From Desulfosarcina cetonica JCM 12296 (GTDB lineage Bacteria > Desulfobacterota > Desulfobacteria > Desulfobacterales > Desulfosarcinaceae): 51,986 bases of DNA. Numbering within the stretch: the stretch's first letter is position 1; each line of letters begins with the position of its first letter. Both the position numbers and the translations under genes were made by a program. The notes below the pieces were generated by a model, which was not told where the DNA came from, ran no database searches, and worked only from the letters and a program-made list of their open reading frames with translations. The DNA lies in NCBI RefSeq assembly GCF_001311845.1, contig NZ_BBCC01000026.1, positions 1 through 51,986 on the forward strand, in the 5' to 3' direction. This document shows positions 1 through 7,822 of this stretch, in pieces.

Positions 1-918
1 GGCCGTTGCCGCGTCCCGGGGACGGACGTACAGCAAAAGCCCTTTTCCCCGGGCGGTGATCAGCTCCCGGGCCTGCTGGAGCTTGCGTCCGCAGTCGCAA
101 AGCAGCGAGCCCATGAAATCCCCCAGAAAACACTCGCGGTGAATCCTTACCAGCACCTCGTCCTCGGGCTGGATAGCTCCCTTGATCAAGGCGATGTAAG
201 CATCATCCGGTGAGAATTCGGATGTGTAGGCGGCCACCTTCAGGGGACCGGCAGCCCTTGGCAGAGAGGTTTGCAGCAGGGTACGCCGGACCAATTGCTC
301 CCGTGCGGTTCGATAGCGAATCAGATCGGCAATGGTAACGATGTTGAGATCATGCGTTTTGGCAAAACGGCAAAGGTCCGGCATCCGGGCCATGCTGCCG
401 TCTTCGTTCATGATTTCACAGATGACACCGGCGGGTTCAAAACCGGCCAGCCGGGCCAGATCCACGGAGCCTTCGGTTTGGCCGGTGCGAACCAGAACGC
501 CGCCGCGCCGCGCCCGCAGGGGAAAAATGTGGCCGGGACGAACGAAATCCGACGGGTTGGCCGTGGGCGACATGGCCTGGCGGATGGTATGCGCCCGATC
601 CTGAGCCGAGATGCCGGTGGTGATGCCACAGGCCGCGTCGATGGAGACCGTGAACGCGGTCTCAAATGGGGAGTTGTTTTCCCGGACCATCGGATTCAGG
701 CCCAGCTGATCCGCTTTTTGCGGCTCCAGGGTCAGGCAGATCAGCCCCCGGCCGTGGATAGCCATGAAATTGATGAATTCGGGTGTGACGGCTTCGGCGG
801 CACAACACAGATCGCCCTCATTCTCACGGCCCTCATCATCGACCAGGATCACCATCCTGCCGTCCCGGATCTCTTGGATAGCAGTTTCGATGCCGACAAT
901 CAGGGAGTCTGACGCCAT
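1..918 (-). CDS. ribBA: Bifunctional riboflavin synthesis protein RibBA (3' end beyond window)
   Basis: 306 codons are visible and the frame is open at the window edge, so the C-terminus is missing. The N-terminal ~200 residues are 3,4-dihydroxy-2-butanone-4-phosphate synthase: the metal/substrate motif [11 protein letters not shown] and a typical RPGHIFPL...[15 protein letters not shown] segment are present. The rest begins GTP cyclohydrolase II, with zinc-ligand cysteines in [20 protein letters not shown]. The enzyme supplies both precursors of riboflavin and hence FMN. The ATG lies 6 nt after the ubiX stop, so it is probably cotranscribed and translationally coupled. Placing it next to ubiX, whose substrate is FMN, suggests a dedicated cofactor supply for the UbiD-family proteins upstream; this role is inferred. 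Confidence 0.95.
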   Translation of the reverse strand, partial: MASDSLIVGIETAIQEIRDGRMVILVDDEGRENEGDLCCAAEAVTPEFINFMAIHGRGLICLTLEPQKADQLGLNPMVRENNSPFETAFTVSIDAACGITTGISAQDRAHTIRQAMSPTANPSDFVRPGHIFPLRARRGGVLVRTGQTEGSVDLARLAGFEPAGVICEIMNEDGSMARMPDLCRFAKTHDLNIVTIADLIRYRTAREQLVRRTLLQTSLPRAAGPLKVAAYTSEFSPDDAYIALIKGAIQPEDEVLVRIHRECFLGDFMGSLLCDCGRKLQQARELITARGKGLLLYVRPRDAATA

Positions 919-924
919 GGTCGC

Positions 925-1530
925 CTATGCCCCTTCCGCCCGCAGCATGGTGATGGCATTGTTCAATTTGTGGCTTCCCCACCTTTGAAAACAGCGGTTC
1001 TCAATATGGAACATGTCCAGAACCTTGCCCACGAGGTGGTTGACGATATCGTCTATGGTCTGGGGCAGGCAGTAAAACGCGGGAACCGGTGGAAGAATCG
1101 TCGCGCCCATGTCGGCAAGCTGCAGCATGAGGTTGAGGTGTCCTTTGTGAAAAGGCGTTTCCCGAGCAACAATAACCAGTTTGCGTTGTTCTTTCAGGTT
1201 GACGTCCGCAGCCCGAACGAGAAGGTTGTCATTGTAGGAGTGGGCGATGCCAGAGAGGGTTTTCATGGCACAGGGAATCACCACCATGCCTTCCACCAGA
1301 AACGAACCGCTGGCGATGTTGGCACCGATGTCGCGGATATCGTAGCAGGTGTGGGCCAGGGAAATTACATCGTCCACCGCCCAATTGGTTTCCATGTCGA
1401 TGGTCTTTCGGGCGGCATCCGATATGACCAGATGCGTTTCGATATTGCTATTGGCAAGGGTTTCCAGAAGACGGATGCCGTAAATGGCACCGGTTGCTCC
1501 AGACATCCCGACGACCAGTCTTTTTTTCAT
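925..1530 (-). CDS. ubiX: Flavin prenyltransferase UbiX
   Basis: 201 aa, the usual UbiX/Pad1 length. The N-terminal flavin-binding loop [11 protein letters not shown], the central [20 protein letters not shown] segment and the later RETP and PPVPAFY motifs are all family hallmarks. UbiX attaches a dimethylallyl group to FMN, giving the prenyl-FMN cofactor needed by UbiD-type (de)carboxylases. It sits between a UbiD-family gene (19 nt upstream) and ribBA, so the cofactor is made from the same operon as the enzymes that use it. No missing key segment was noticed. Confidence 0.95.
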   Translation of the reverse strand: MKKRLVVGMSGATGAIYGIRLLETLANSNIETHLVISDAARKTIDMETNWAVDDVISLAHTCYDIRDIGANIASGSFLVEGMVVIPCAMKTLSGIAHSYNDNLLVRAADVNLKEQRKLVIVARETPFHKGHLNLMLQLADMGATILPPVPAFYCLPQTIDDIVNHLVGKVLDMFHIENRCFQRWGSHKLNNAITMLRAEGA

Positions 1531-1549
1531 GGGGCCCCCTTTCGATGGG

Positions 1550-2890
1550 TTATTGGTAGTTCATGGCCACGGTTAGCGCATGCTCGGGAAAACTGATTTT
1601 TTCAAACCCCTCCCGGCGGGGGCGGGTTGCATCGATGCCGATTTTGGCGGTCCGGAATCCCGGTTTTGCCGACGGATCGAGGACCTGCCCGCAAAGACCC
1701 GGAATGACGATCAGATCATCGTCCGGCTGAAAGCGGGTGGCCATGGCCCATTCCACGGCCAGCGGATCCCGAACATCGACATCCTCGTTGACGATGACGG
1801 CTTTTTTAATGGACTGAAACGAGAGCGCCATGGCGAGCAAACGACGGATCTCTCCCGGCCGGGCGCTGTCGATGGAAACGACCACGTGCGAGCCAAAGGT
1901 GCCGGGGACGAAGTGCAGATTGCGGATCGTGGGAAAAAGCATTTTCAGTTTCGGCAGTACATTGAGGCGGTGGACGAAGGCCAAGAGGTGATCCACTTCA
2001 AGGCCCTGGGGCAGCAGGGCTTGAAAGAACGGTGTTTGGTGAAGGGAAATGGATCGGACGTGGATGGTTGGGCTGGCAAAAGAGAGGTAGTAGCCGCTCA
2101 CTTCTCCCAGCACCCCATCGATTTCTTTTTCCGCCGGGTCGATATGGCCTTCGATGATGATTTCGGCCTCAGCCGGTACCTGGAGTTCGGTGGTGGCCGC
2201 CGGCATCAGAACCACGGGTTGGCCGGTCAGCCCGCCCGCGGCACTGAACTTGTCCATATTGCCGGGGACTTTCAGCACCGTGGCAATGACCACTGCCGGA
2301 TCGACTCCGATGGCCACGGCGATCTCCATGGGGGCTCCGGTCCGCCGATGATGCTGGTAGATGTCTGACAGCGGCGGATTGAGCAGGGAAATTCCCAGCT
2401 CGGCCGGGCCTCTGACCTCCAGGCGGTGCAGCCCCCGGCGCATGCCCCCGTTGTTGGGATCCCGGACCGATGAGACCCCGCAGGTAATGAAGGGGGCAGA
2501 ATCCTTGGCATAGTGCGTCAGTACGGGCAGATACTCGCGAAGATCGAAGTTTTTGCCCGCCTCGATCACCCTTCGATCCGGATCACCATTTTGCAGAACC
2601 GGGTCGATCCACTGATCCTGGCTGGGCAGGTGTCCGCTTAAAAGGGTCTCCTCGGAGATGCACAGGGCGCTGGCCAGGCGTCGTTGGGCGCCCAGAATGT
2701 TGCCGACGATGGGCATCTGGTGGCCGTTGACCGTTTCGAAAAGGATGGCCGAACTGTCTTCACGATCCAGTTGGGCCAAAATCGCGGCCACCTCGAACCG
2801 GGGATCGACAGGCGTGCGGATGCGCCGGACATCCCCCTGTTGCTCCAAGTGCTCGATAAACCCCCTTAACCTTCCGATGGGTCTGGTCAT
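1550..2890 (-). CDS. UbiD-family prenyl-FMN-dependent (de)carboxylase, third copy
   Basis: 446 aa from the ATG preceded by GGAGGGG at 5-nt spacing; a TTG four codons upstream would overlap that ribosome site and is not preferred. UbiD-fold features seen: the Arg-bearing GLHRLEV segment and the loop around LGEVSGYY. In UbiD enzymes the catalytic loop normally reads E-x-P-F-G-E; here it is D-G-V-L-G-E, so the first Glu is Asp. It is more diverged than the two 481-aa paralogues in the same operon. It could decarboxylate or carboxylate a related intermediate, or be an accessory subunit. Substrate cannot be read from sequence. Confidence 0.88.
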   Translation of the reverse strand: MTRPIGRLRGFIEHLEQQGDVRRIRTPVDPRFEVAAILAQLDREDSSAILFETVNGHQMPIVGNILGAQRRLASALCISEETLLSGHLPSQDQWIDPVLQNGDPDRRVIEAGKNFDLREYLPVLTHYAKDSAPFITCGVSSVRDPNNGGMRRGLHRLEVRGPAELGISLLNPPLSDIYQHHRRTGAPMEIAVAIGVDPAVVIATVLKVPGNMDKFSAAGGLTGQPVVLMPAATTELQVPAEAEIIIEGHIDPAEKEIDGVLGEVSGYYLSFASPTIHVRSISLHQTPFFQALLPQGLEVDHLLAFVHRLNVLPKLKMLFPTIRNLHFVPGTFGSHVVVSIDSARPGEIRRLLAMALSFQSIKKAVIVNEDVDVRDPLAVEWAMATRFQPDDDLIVIPGLCGQVLDPSAKPGFRTAKIGIDATRPRREGFEKISFPEHALTVAMNYQ

Positions 2891-2980
2891 ATTCCCCTCC
2901 AACCAAAAGAAAGACTAATTTGACGTCTGCAAAGGCGTGATGGTGATTTTTTCGTCTATCCCGTGCTGCCCGTTGCGCCG

Positions 2981-3030
2981 CCTTCCCGGAGAGGCGATTT
3001 TCAACGATGAAAAGCCTCATCCCGGGAAGG
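2981..3030 (-). promoter_or_regulatory. Long intercistronic hairpin between the ppcC-like gene and the third ubiD gene
   Basis: An almost continuous dyad: CCTTCCCGG pairs with CCGGGAAGG, GAGGC with GCCTC, and an inner TTTTCA with TGAAAA. No T-run follows on the minus strand, so it is not a standard intrinsic terminator. It lies in the 157-nt gap that splits the Ppc-like subunit genes from ubiD-ubiX-ribBA. It could be an mRNA stabiliser or partial attenuator setting different levels of the two halves (inference). Confidence 0.55.
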
Positions 3031-3047
3031 ACCGTGTGTCACTGGCG

Positions 3048-3299
3048 TTAGAATTTGCTGACTTCTTTGATCAGTTCGATGGACCAGGGTGTGTCGAGCA
3101 ATTGACCCCGGCCGAGGCGGACCTTGAGAATATCCGAATATTTGGATTCGGATTTGGAGATCAGGGCCTTGGCGTAGAATGAGCGGTATTTGTACCTTCG
3201 ATCGTCGGGGGTGAGTTCGCGGACGACCAATTCCAGCTCCTGATCCTCGGGCACGCTTGCCGGATCTTCCAGGACGAATGTATCGTATTCTCTGGCCAT
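3048..3299 (-). CDS. ppcC: Phenylphosphate carboxylase gamma-subunit-like protein
   Basis: 83 aa (about 10 kDa), matching the size of the small PpcC subunit of phenylphosphate carboxylase. It is acidic at the N-terminus (FVLEDPASVPEDQELEL) with a basic centre (DDRRYKYRS), has no signal peptide or membrane segment, and follows a large UbiD-fold subunit by 12 nt with a clear AAGGAG site. In the characterised phenol-degrading Thauera enzyme, alpha, beta and gamma subunits form the catalytic core. Assignment rests on size, recalled similarity and context between large-subunit genes; the carboxylated substrate may not be phenylphosphate. Confidence 0.75.
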   Translation of the reverse strand: MAREYDTFVLEDPASVPEDQELELVVRELTPDDRRYKYRSFYAKALISKSESKYSDILKVRLGRGQLLDTPWSIELIKEVSKF

Positions 3300-3311
3300 G
3301 TGTTTTTCTCC

Positions 3312-4755
3312 TTAATTTTTGTATCCGTAATTTTCCCAGTTGCTGAGAACTTTTTCCTGAATGTCCTTGGGATAGTTGGTGCTGAAGGCCACCTTCAGGG
3401 GCAAGTCGGACGTCGGCCAGTCCAGCGGGAAGAGACAATCGAACAGAACTTTGGCACCGACGCCCATCTTGCGCTCCTCAGGCGAGGCGTAGGGATTTAA
3501 GGGGGTGCCGATGTCATTTTCATACTTTCGGATACCGCGGATGGGATGGCACTTGGTGGAGAGGGCGTGGATCACTTCATCCTTGTTGTAAATATCGGTT
3601 TTGTCATCCACCACCACGATCATGTGGAACCAGGGGCCCAGTTTACTGCCAAAGGCCAGATTGGCGATTTGCGAGGCGATCCCGCTGTAGGCATGTTTGA
3701 CGCCCACGACCACCATGTGGTGGGTCGACTCGGGCATCATGTAAACACCGGTAATGGGAATGCCCTGACTCTCGAGCAGTTTACGCATCTCCAGGCCGAG
3801 GGAGAAGGAGCGCAGGAGCTGGTTCTCGTCCGTGGGAATGCCCGGATTGCTCACCATGATCATGGGATTGTTGCGGTGGGTAATCGCCTTGATGCGGTAT
3901 ACCGTTCGCGGATCTCGCGGAGAGGTACGATAGCCGGTATATTCACCGAAGGGCGCTTCCAGGATACTGACGCTGGGATGAATTTCACCCTCGATAATGA
4001 TTTCGGCATGGGCGGGAACTTCCAGGTCGCAGGTTTCGCACTTGACCAGTTCGACCGGTTCTCCGTGCAGCATGCCGGCCAGCTGATCCTCGGGAATCTG
4101 CGAGGGGGCGCACGAGGCGATGCTGGAGAGCGGATCGGCGGCAAGGACCACGGCAAAGGGCATGGGTTCGTTGCGCGGCACGTGCTTGCCGTGAAACATT
4201 TTGCCCATGTCGGAGAAGGGCAGCACCGGACCGACCATGGTCTTTTCATCGAACACCATGATGCGGTACATGCCCCAGTTGATCGCCCGGGTGTCCGGGT
4301 CCTTGGCGACCACGAAATGCCAGGTGGCCAGATAGCGGCCGCCGTCGCCTTCATGAACCATCGGTCCGGGCAGATGGAAGAGATTGGCATCGTCGCCGAG
4401 CAGGATATTTTCCTTGCAGGGTGCATCGGTGGCGTCGACCATCACCGGGGGAATGGGTTTCTCTTGGGTTCGGCGCACATACTCGTCGGCGATTTCCGGA
4501 ATGGTAGCGTTCGGGTTCATCCCCATGCCAACGGCCAATCGACGATACGTGGACAAGGGACCTCCGAGGGCTTCGAACCCCGGATAATCGGTGATGTTTT
4601 GAAGTGGGGGCGGGCAGCTGGTTTTCACAAACTCTTCTGACAATGGCGCCCAGTTCGAGATCCCAGTCGACTTCCTGCTCGACCGTGACCAGGTCCCCAC
4701 TCTCTTTCAATCGGGCGATAAATTCCCGGTTGTCTTTCGGACTGTTATAGCTCAT
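3312..4755 (-). CDS. Phenylphosphate carboxylase alpha/beta-type UbiD-fold large subunit (copy 2, frame broken)
   Basis: Opens at ATG with a GGGAG site (MSYNSPKDNREFI...). The frame breaks at about 4596-4606. Comparison with the tandem paralogue shows two missing bases (APYFK read as APTSK, and one A lost from a run); restoring both gives 481 aa, exactly the paralogue's length. Catalytic-loop residues are intact: Arg in INWGMYRIMVFDEKT and both Glu in EAPFGEYTGY. The protein should bind prenyl-FMN from UbiX and add or remove a ring carboxyl group together with the second large subunit and the gamma subunit. I see a sequencing artefact, not a pseudogene. Confidence 0.85.
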
Positions 4756-4805
4756 GTTGAACTCCCGTTAAATGTGTCGCGCTTTTTGTTCATGATCGCG
4801 TCTTC

Positions 4806-6250
4806 TTATTGTCCGTATCCGTAATTCTCCCAGTTGCTGAGAACCTTTTCCTGAATGTGTTGCGGGTAGTTGGTGCTGAAGGCCACTTTAAGCGGCAGAT
4901 CGGATGCCGGCCAATCCAGCGGGAAGAGACAGTCAAAGAGCACCTTGGCGCCCTGGCTCATCCTGCGTTCAGCCGGCGAGGCATACGGATTTAGCGGTGT
5001 TCCAACCTGATTGTCATACTTATGGATCCCTCGGACCGGATGACATTTGGTGGACAAGGCATGAATCACCTCATCTTTACTGTAGATGTCGGTTTTTTCA
5101 TCCACGACCACGACCATGTGGAACCAGGGACTTAATTTGCTACCAAATATCAGGTTGGCGATCTGTGAGGCGATACCGGTGTAGGCCGGTTTGACGCCCA
5201 CCACCACGAGATGGTGGGTGGATTCGGGCAACATGTAGACGCCCGTGATGGGAATCCCCTGGCTTTCGAGCAGTTTGTGCATTTCCAGCCCAAGCGAAAA
5301 CGAGCGTAATAACTGGCCCTCGTCGGTCGGTACCCCCATGTTGGATACCATCATGATCGGGTCGTTGCGGTAGGTGATCGTTTTGACCCGGTACACGGTT
5401 CGTTTTTCTCTTGGCGAGGTGCGATAGCCGGTATATTCGCCAAAGGGGGCTTCCTCAATCATGACATTGGGGATGACTTCGCCTTCGATAATGATTTCCG
5501 AATGTGCAGGCACATACAGATCGCAGGTTTCACATTTGACCAGTTCCACTGGCTCGCCTCGCAGCATACCGGCAAGTTGATCCTCGGGAATCGGCGATGG
5601 GGCACAGGCGGCCAGACTGGAGATGGGATCGGCGGACAGTACCGCAGCAAATGGCATGGGCTCATTCCTGGGGACATATTTCCCATAAAACATTTTGCCC
5701 ATATCGGAGAAGGGCAGTACCGGGCCCACCATGGTCTTCTCATCAAACACCATCATGCGGTACATGCCCCAGTTAATGGCTTGGGTGTCGGGGTCTTTTG
5801 ACACAACAAAATGCCAGGTCGCCAGATAACGACCGCCGTCGCCATCATGGACCATGGGACCTGGCAGGTGAAGCAGATTGGCGTCGTCGCCGGTCAGGAT
5901 GTTGGCTTTGCAGGGCGCCTCGCTCGCTCGATGATTACAGGATCGATGGGCTTTTCCTTGGTCCTCTGAACATAGGTGTTGGCGATTTCAGGAATGGGTG
6001 TGGCCGCATCCAGCCCCATGGCGATGGCCAATCGCCGATACGTGGCCATGGGTGCGCCGAATGCTTCAAATTCAGGATAATCGGTAATTTTCTTGAAGTA
6101 GGGGGCGGACAACTGGCCTTCACATACTCTTCTCACAATGGCGCCCATTTCAAGATCCCAATCGACTTCCTGGTTGACAGTGACCAGATCGCCGGACGCC
6201 TTCAATCGTTCGATGAATTCTCGATTGTCTTTTGGACTGTTGTAGGACAT
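4806..6250 (-). CDS. Phenylphosphate carboxylase alpha/beta-type UbiD-fold large subunit (copy 1, frame broken)
   Basis: Starts MSYNSPKDNREFIERL behind GGGAG. One base is missing near 5919-5930, inside a GAGC-rich stretch: the first part ends in VIIERA and the second resumes at SEAPCKANILTGDDANLLH. Repaired length is 481 aa. It is strongly similar along its length to the next gene, with Arg in INWGMYRMMVFDEKT and both Glu in EAPFGEYTGY. The pair looks like a tandem duplication that now serves as the two large subunits of one heteromeric carboxylase, as PpcA and PpcB do in phenol degraders. I cannot tell which copy is alpha and which is beta. Confidence 0.85.
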
Positions 6251-6271
6251 TTAATTTCTCCCTTCTTCGCC

Positions 6272-6819
6272 CTAAGACAGGCCGCCGTTTGATAATTGGG
6301 TGGTCACCGTTTCCCATTTGTCCTGGGCTTTGAGGATGAATTCGGCCAGTTCGCGGACCACCCCCTGGCCCCCGTCGGATTTCGTGATCAGGGCGGCCAC
6401 GGCCTTGGCCTCGACGGCGCCGTTGGCCGGTGCCACGGGGAAACCGACCCGCCGCATGACACCCAGGTCGATCATTTCATCGCCGACATAGCAGAAATCC
6501 TGATCCGTCAGGCCGGACTCCTTTTCAAATTCGTCCAGCTTGGCGATTTTGGCGCTGGTTCCCCAGCGTTTGTCCGGCGGGACATTGTAGATTTCACCGA
6601 CCACATCCATGGCCCGGGAGACCTTGCTGGTCAAAAACGAGACACCGATGCCGCCGGCCATCAGGCTTTGCAGCCGATTCGGTCAGCCAGGGAAAAACAC
6701 TCGGATTTGGTGCCTTCGTTGGTGTAGTACAAGGTGTTGTCCGTTAAGATGCCATGGATGTCGAGGATGACGAATTTGACTGCTTTTGCCTGTTCGATCG
6801 CCGTTTGTGTATCAGTCAT
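6272..6819 (-). CDS. ppcD: Phenylphosphate carboxylase delta-like HAD protein, copy 2 (frame broken)
   Basis: Starts MTDTQTAIEQAK behind GGGAG. A base is missing near 6664-6669 (an A from an AAA run before GCCTG); repaired length is 182 aa, about the 18 kDa of PpcD. The fold is HAD subfamily IIIA, KdsC-like: motif I is LDIHGILTD, and the late motif CYVGDEMIDLGVMRR carries the expected G-D-x-x-x-D. Motif I is D-x-H, not the D-x-D of active HAD phosphatases. In phenylphosphate carboxylase the delta subunit is thought to handle phosphoryl release. The gene is 21 nt before the first large subunit. Confidence 0.78.
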
Positions 6820-6839
6820 TTTTTTCTCCCTATATCCGG

Positions 6840-7397
6840 TTACTTGTAGCCCATCTTGGTGACCTTCTCGACCCAGCCGTCCCATTTGCCCATGGATCGC
6901 AGAATAAATTCGCACGATTCCCGGATCGGTCCGCGACCACCCGGCGCCGAAGTGATATAGTCAGCCGCCGCTTTTACTTCCGGAATGGCGTCGGCTGTGG
7001 CGATGGCGAGTCCAGCCTTCTTCATCGCTTCCAAATCCGTTATTTCACAGCCGACATAGGCCACCGCCTCATCCGTAATATCCAGCTCTTTGGTCAGCTC
7101 CTCGATCTTGGCCACTTTGTCATCCACCTTGTAGTAGTACTTGTCGAGCTTCAGCTCTTTGGCGCGGAAATACCCTTCACCATCAACGGAAGTAGCATCC
7201 AGAAAGGCGATGCGGATCCCGTTGGCCATCAGCGAAAGGTCGCCGAATCCATCCATGTGCCAGAAACCATAGCGGCGGTTGCCCTCGACATCGCAGTAAA
7301 ATGTGTTTGGCGTGAGCACGCCGTGAATATCATGCCCGAACAGTTTTACTTTTTCTGCTTTTTTCATGGCACTGGCGGTGTCTTTTTGCGCTTCCAT
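6840..7397 (-). CDS. ppcD: Phenylphosphate carboxylase delta-like HAD protein, copy 1 (first gene of operon)
   Basis: 185 aa from the ATG with AAGGAGG upstream (MEAQKDTASAMKK); a longer reading upstream lacks such a site. It is KdsC-like: motif I is FGHDIHGVLTPN and the late motif is YVGCEITDLEAMKKAG. As in the next gene, motif I is D-x-H. In addition the late motif has G-C-E-I-T-D where its partner has G-D-E-M-I-D, so an acidic metal ligand is replaced by Cys. This copy is therefore less likely to be a working phosphatase and may be structural or substrate-binding. It is probably the promoter-proximal gene of the operon. Confidence 0.75.
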   Translation of the reverse strand: MEAQKDTASAMKKAEKVKLFGHDIHGVLTPNTFYCDVEGNRRYGFWHMDGFGDLSLMANGIRIAFLDATSVDGEGYFRAKELKLDKYYYKVDDKVAKIEELTKELDITDEAVAYVGCEITDLEAMKKAGLAIATADAIPEVKAAADYITSAPGGRGPIRESCEFILRSMGKWDGWVEKVTKMGYK

Positions 7398-7822
7398 CAC
7401 GACCTCCTTCATCTGAGCCGTTATAGGGGTAGTAGTGGGATCCGTTGCGCTGTCCAATTTGGCGAAAAGAAAAATGAATCCGGTTGTTGGATGCGGTCAA
7501 CGGGTCGAGACTGAATGACACTGTTGGGAACGTCACTGTGTTTCCCAGGAAGAAATCGATAGAGCGGGCCGAAAGGCGTTGCCGGTTCATGTCCGATATT
7601 GGCGAAGATACGCGTAGGATGTCAATTTCATTAATATTATGCAAACCATAAAATCAAGTTATAGCTTTATGCGTAAATGATTAACGTGAATAATCATAAG
7701 TTGAGCTTATAGTTGAAATAAAATTTATGATTTTGACATTTCACGAATTCTCATTAATGCTTCCGGCAGTATTCTGCCATATCCTTCCTTACCCCAATGA
7801 CAATTTTCAAAGGAGAATTCGT
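7398..7822. promoter_or_regulatory. Divergent promoter region between carboxylase operon and CoA ligase operon
   Basis: 425 nt without a convincing gene. The central part (about 7620-7760) is much more AT-rich than its surroundings, as expected for a divergent control region. A TTGACA occurs on each strand: 7733-7738 on plus, pointing at the CoA ligase, and about 7617-7622 on minus, pointing at the HAD genes. Neither has a good -10 at 16-18 nt, so exact promoters are uncertain. No sigma-54 box was recognised. Confidence 0.5.
7656..7708. promoter_or_regulatory. Two similar dyads, candidate operator pair
   Basis: AAGTTATAGCTT at 7656-7667 and AAGTTGAGCTT at 7698-7708 are each near-palindromic and resemble each other. 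Their starts are 42 bp apart, close to four helical turns, in the AT-rich centre of the divergent region. This fits binding of a dimeric regulator to both sites, but no regulator gene is adjacent in the window. Confidence 0.3.

Noticed and set aside
271-912. Long plus-strand frame of 213 codons
   Set aside because: It is antisense to ribBA, whose conserved motifs lie on the minus strand; its own translation shows no family features.
3312-6250. Two large subunits as pseudogenes
   Set aside because: The breaks are repaired by three missing bases in total and both become 481 aa with intact catalytic residues, so sequencing error is more likely.
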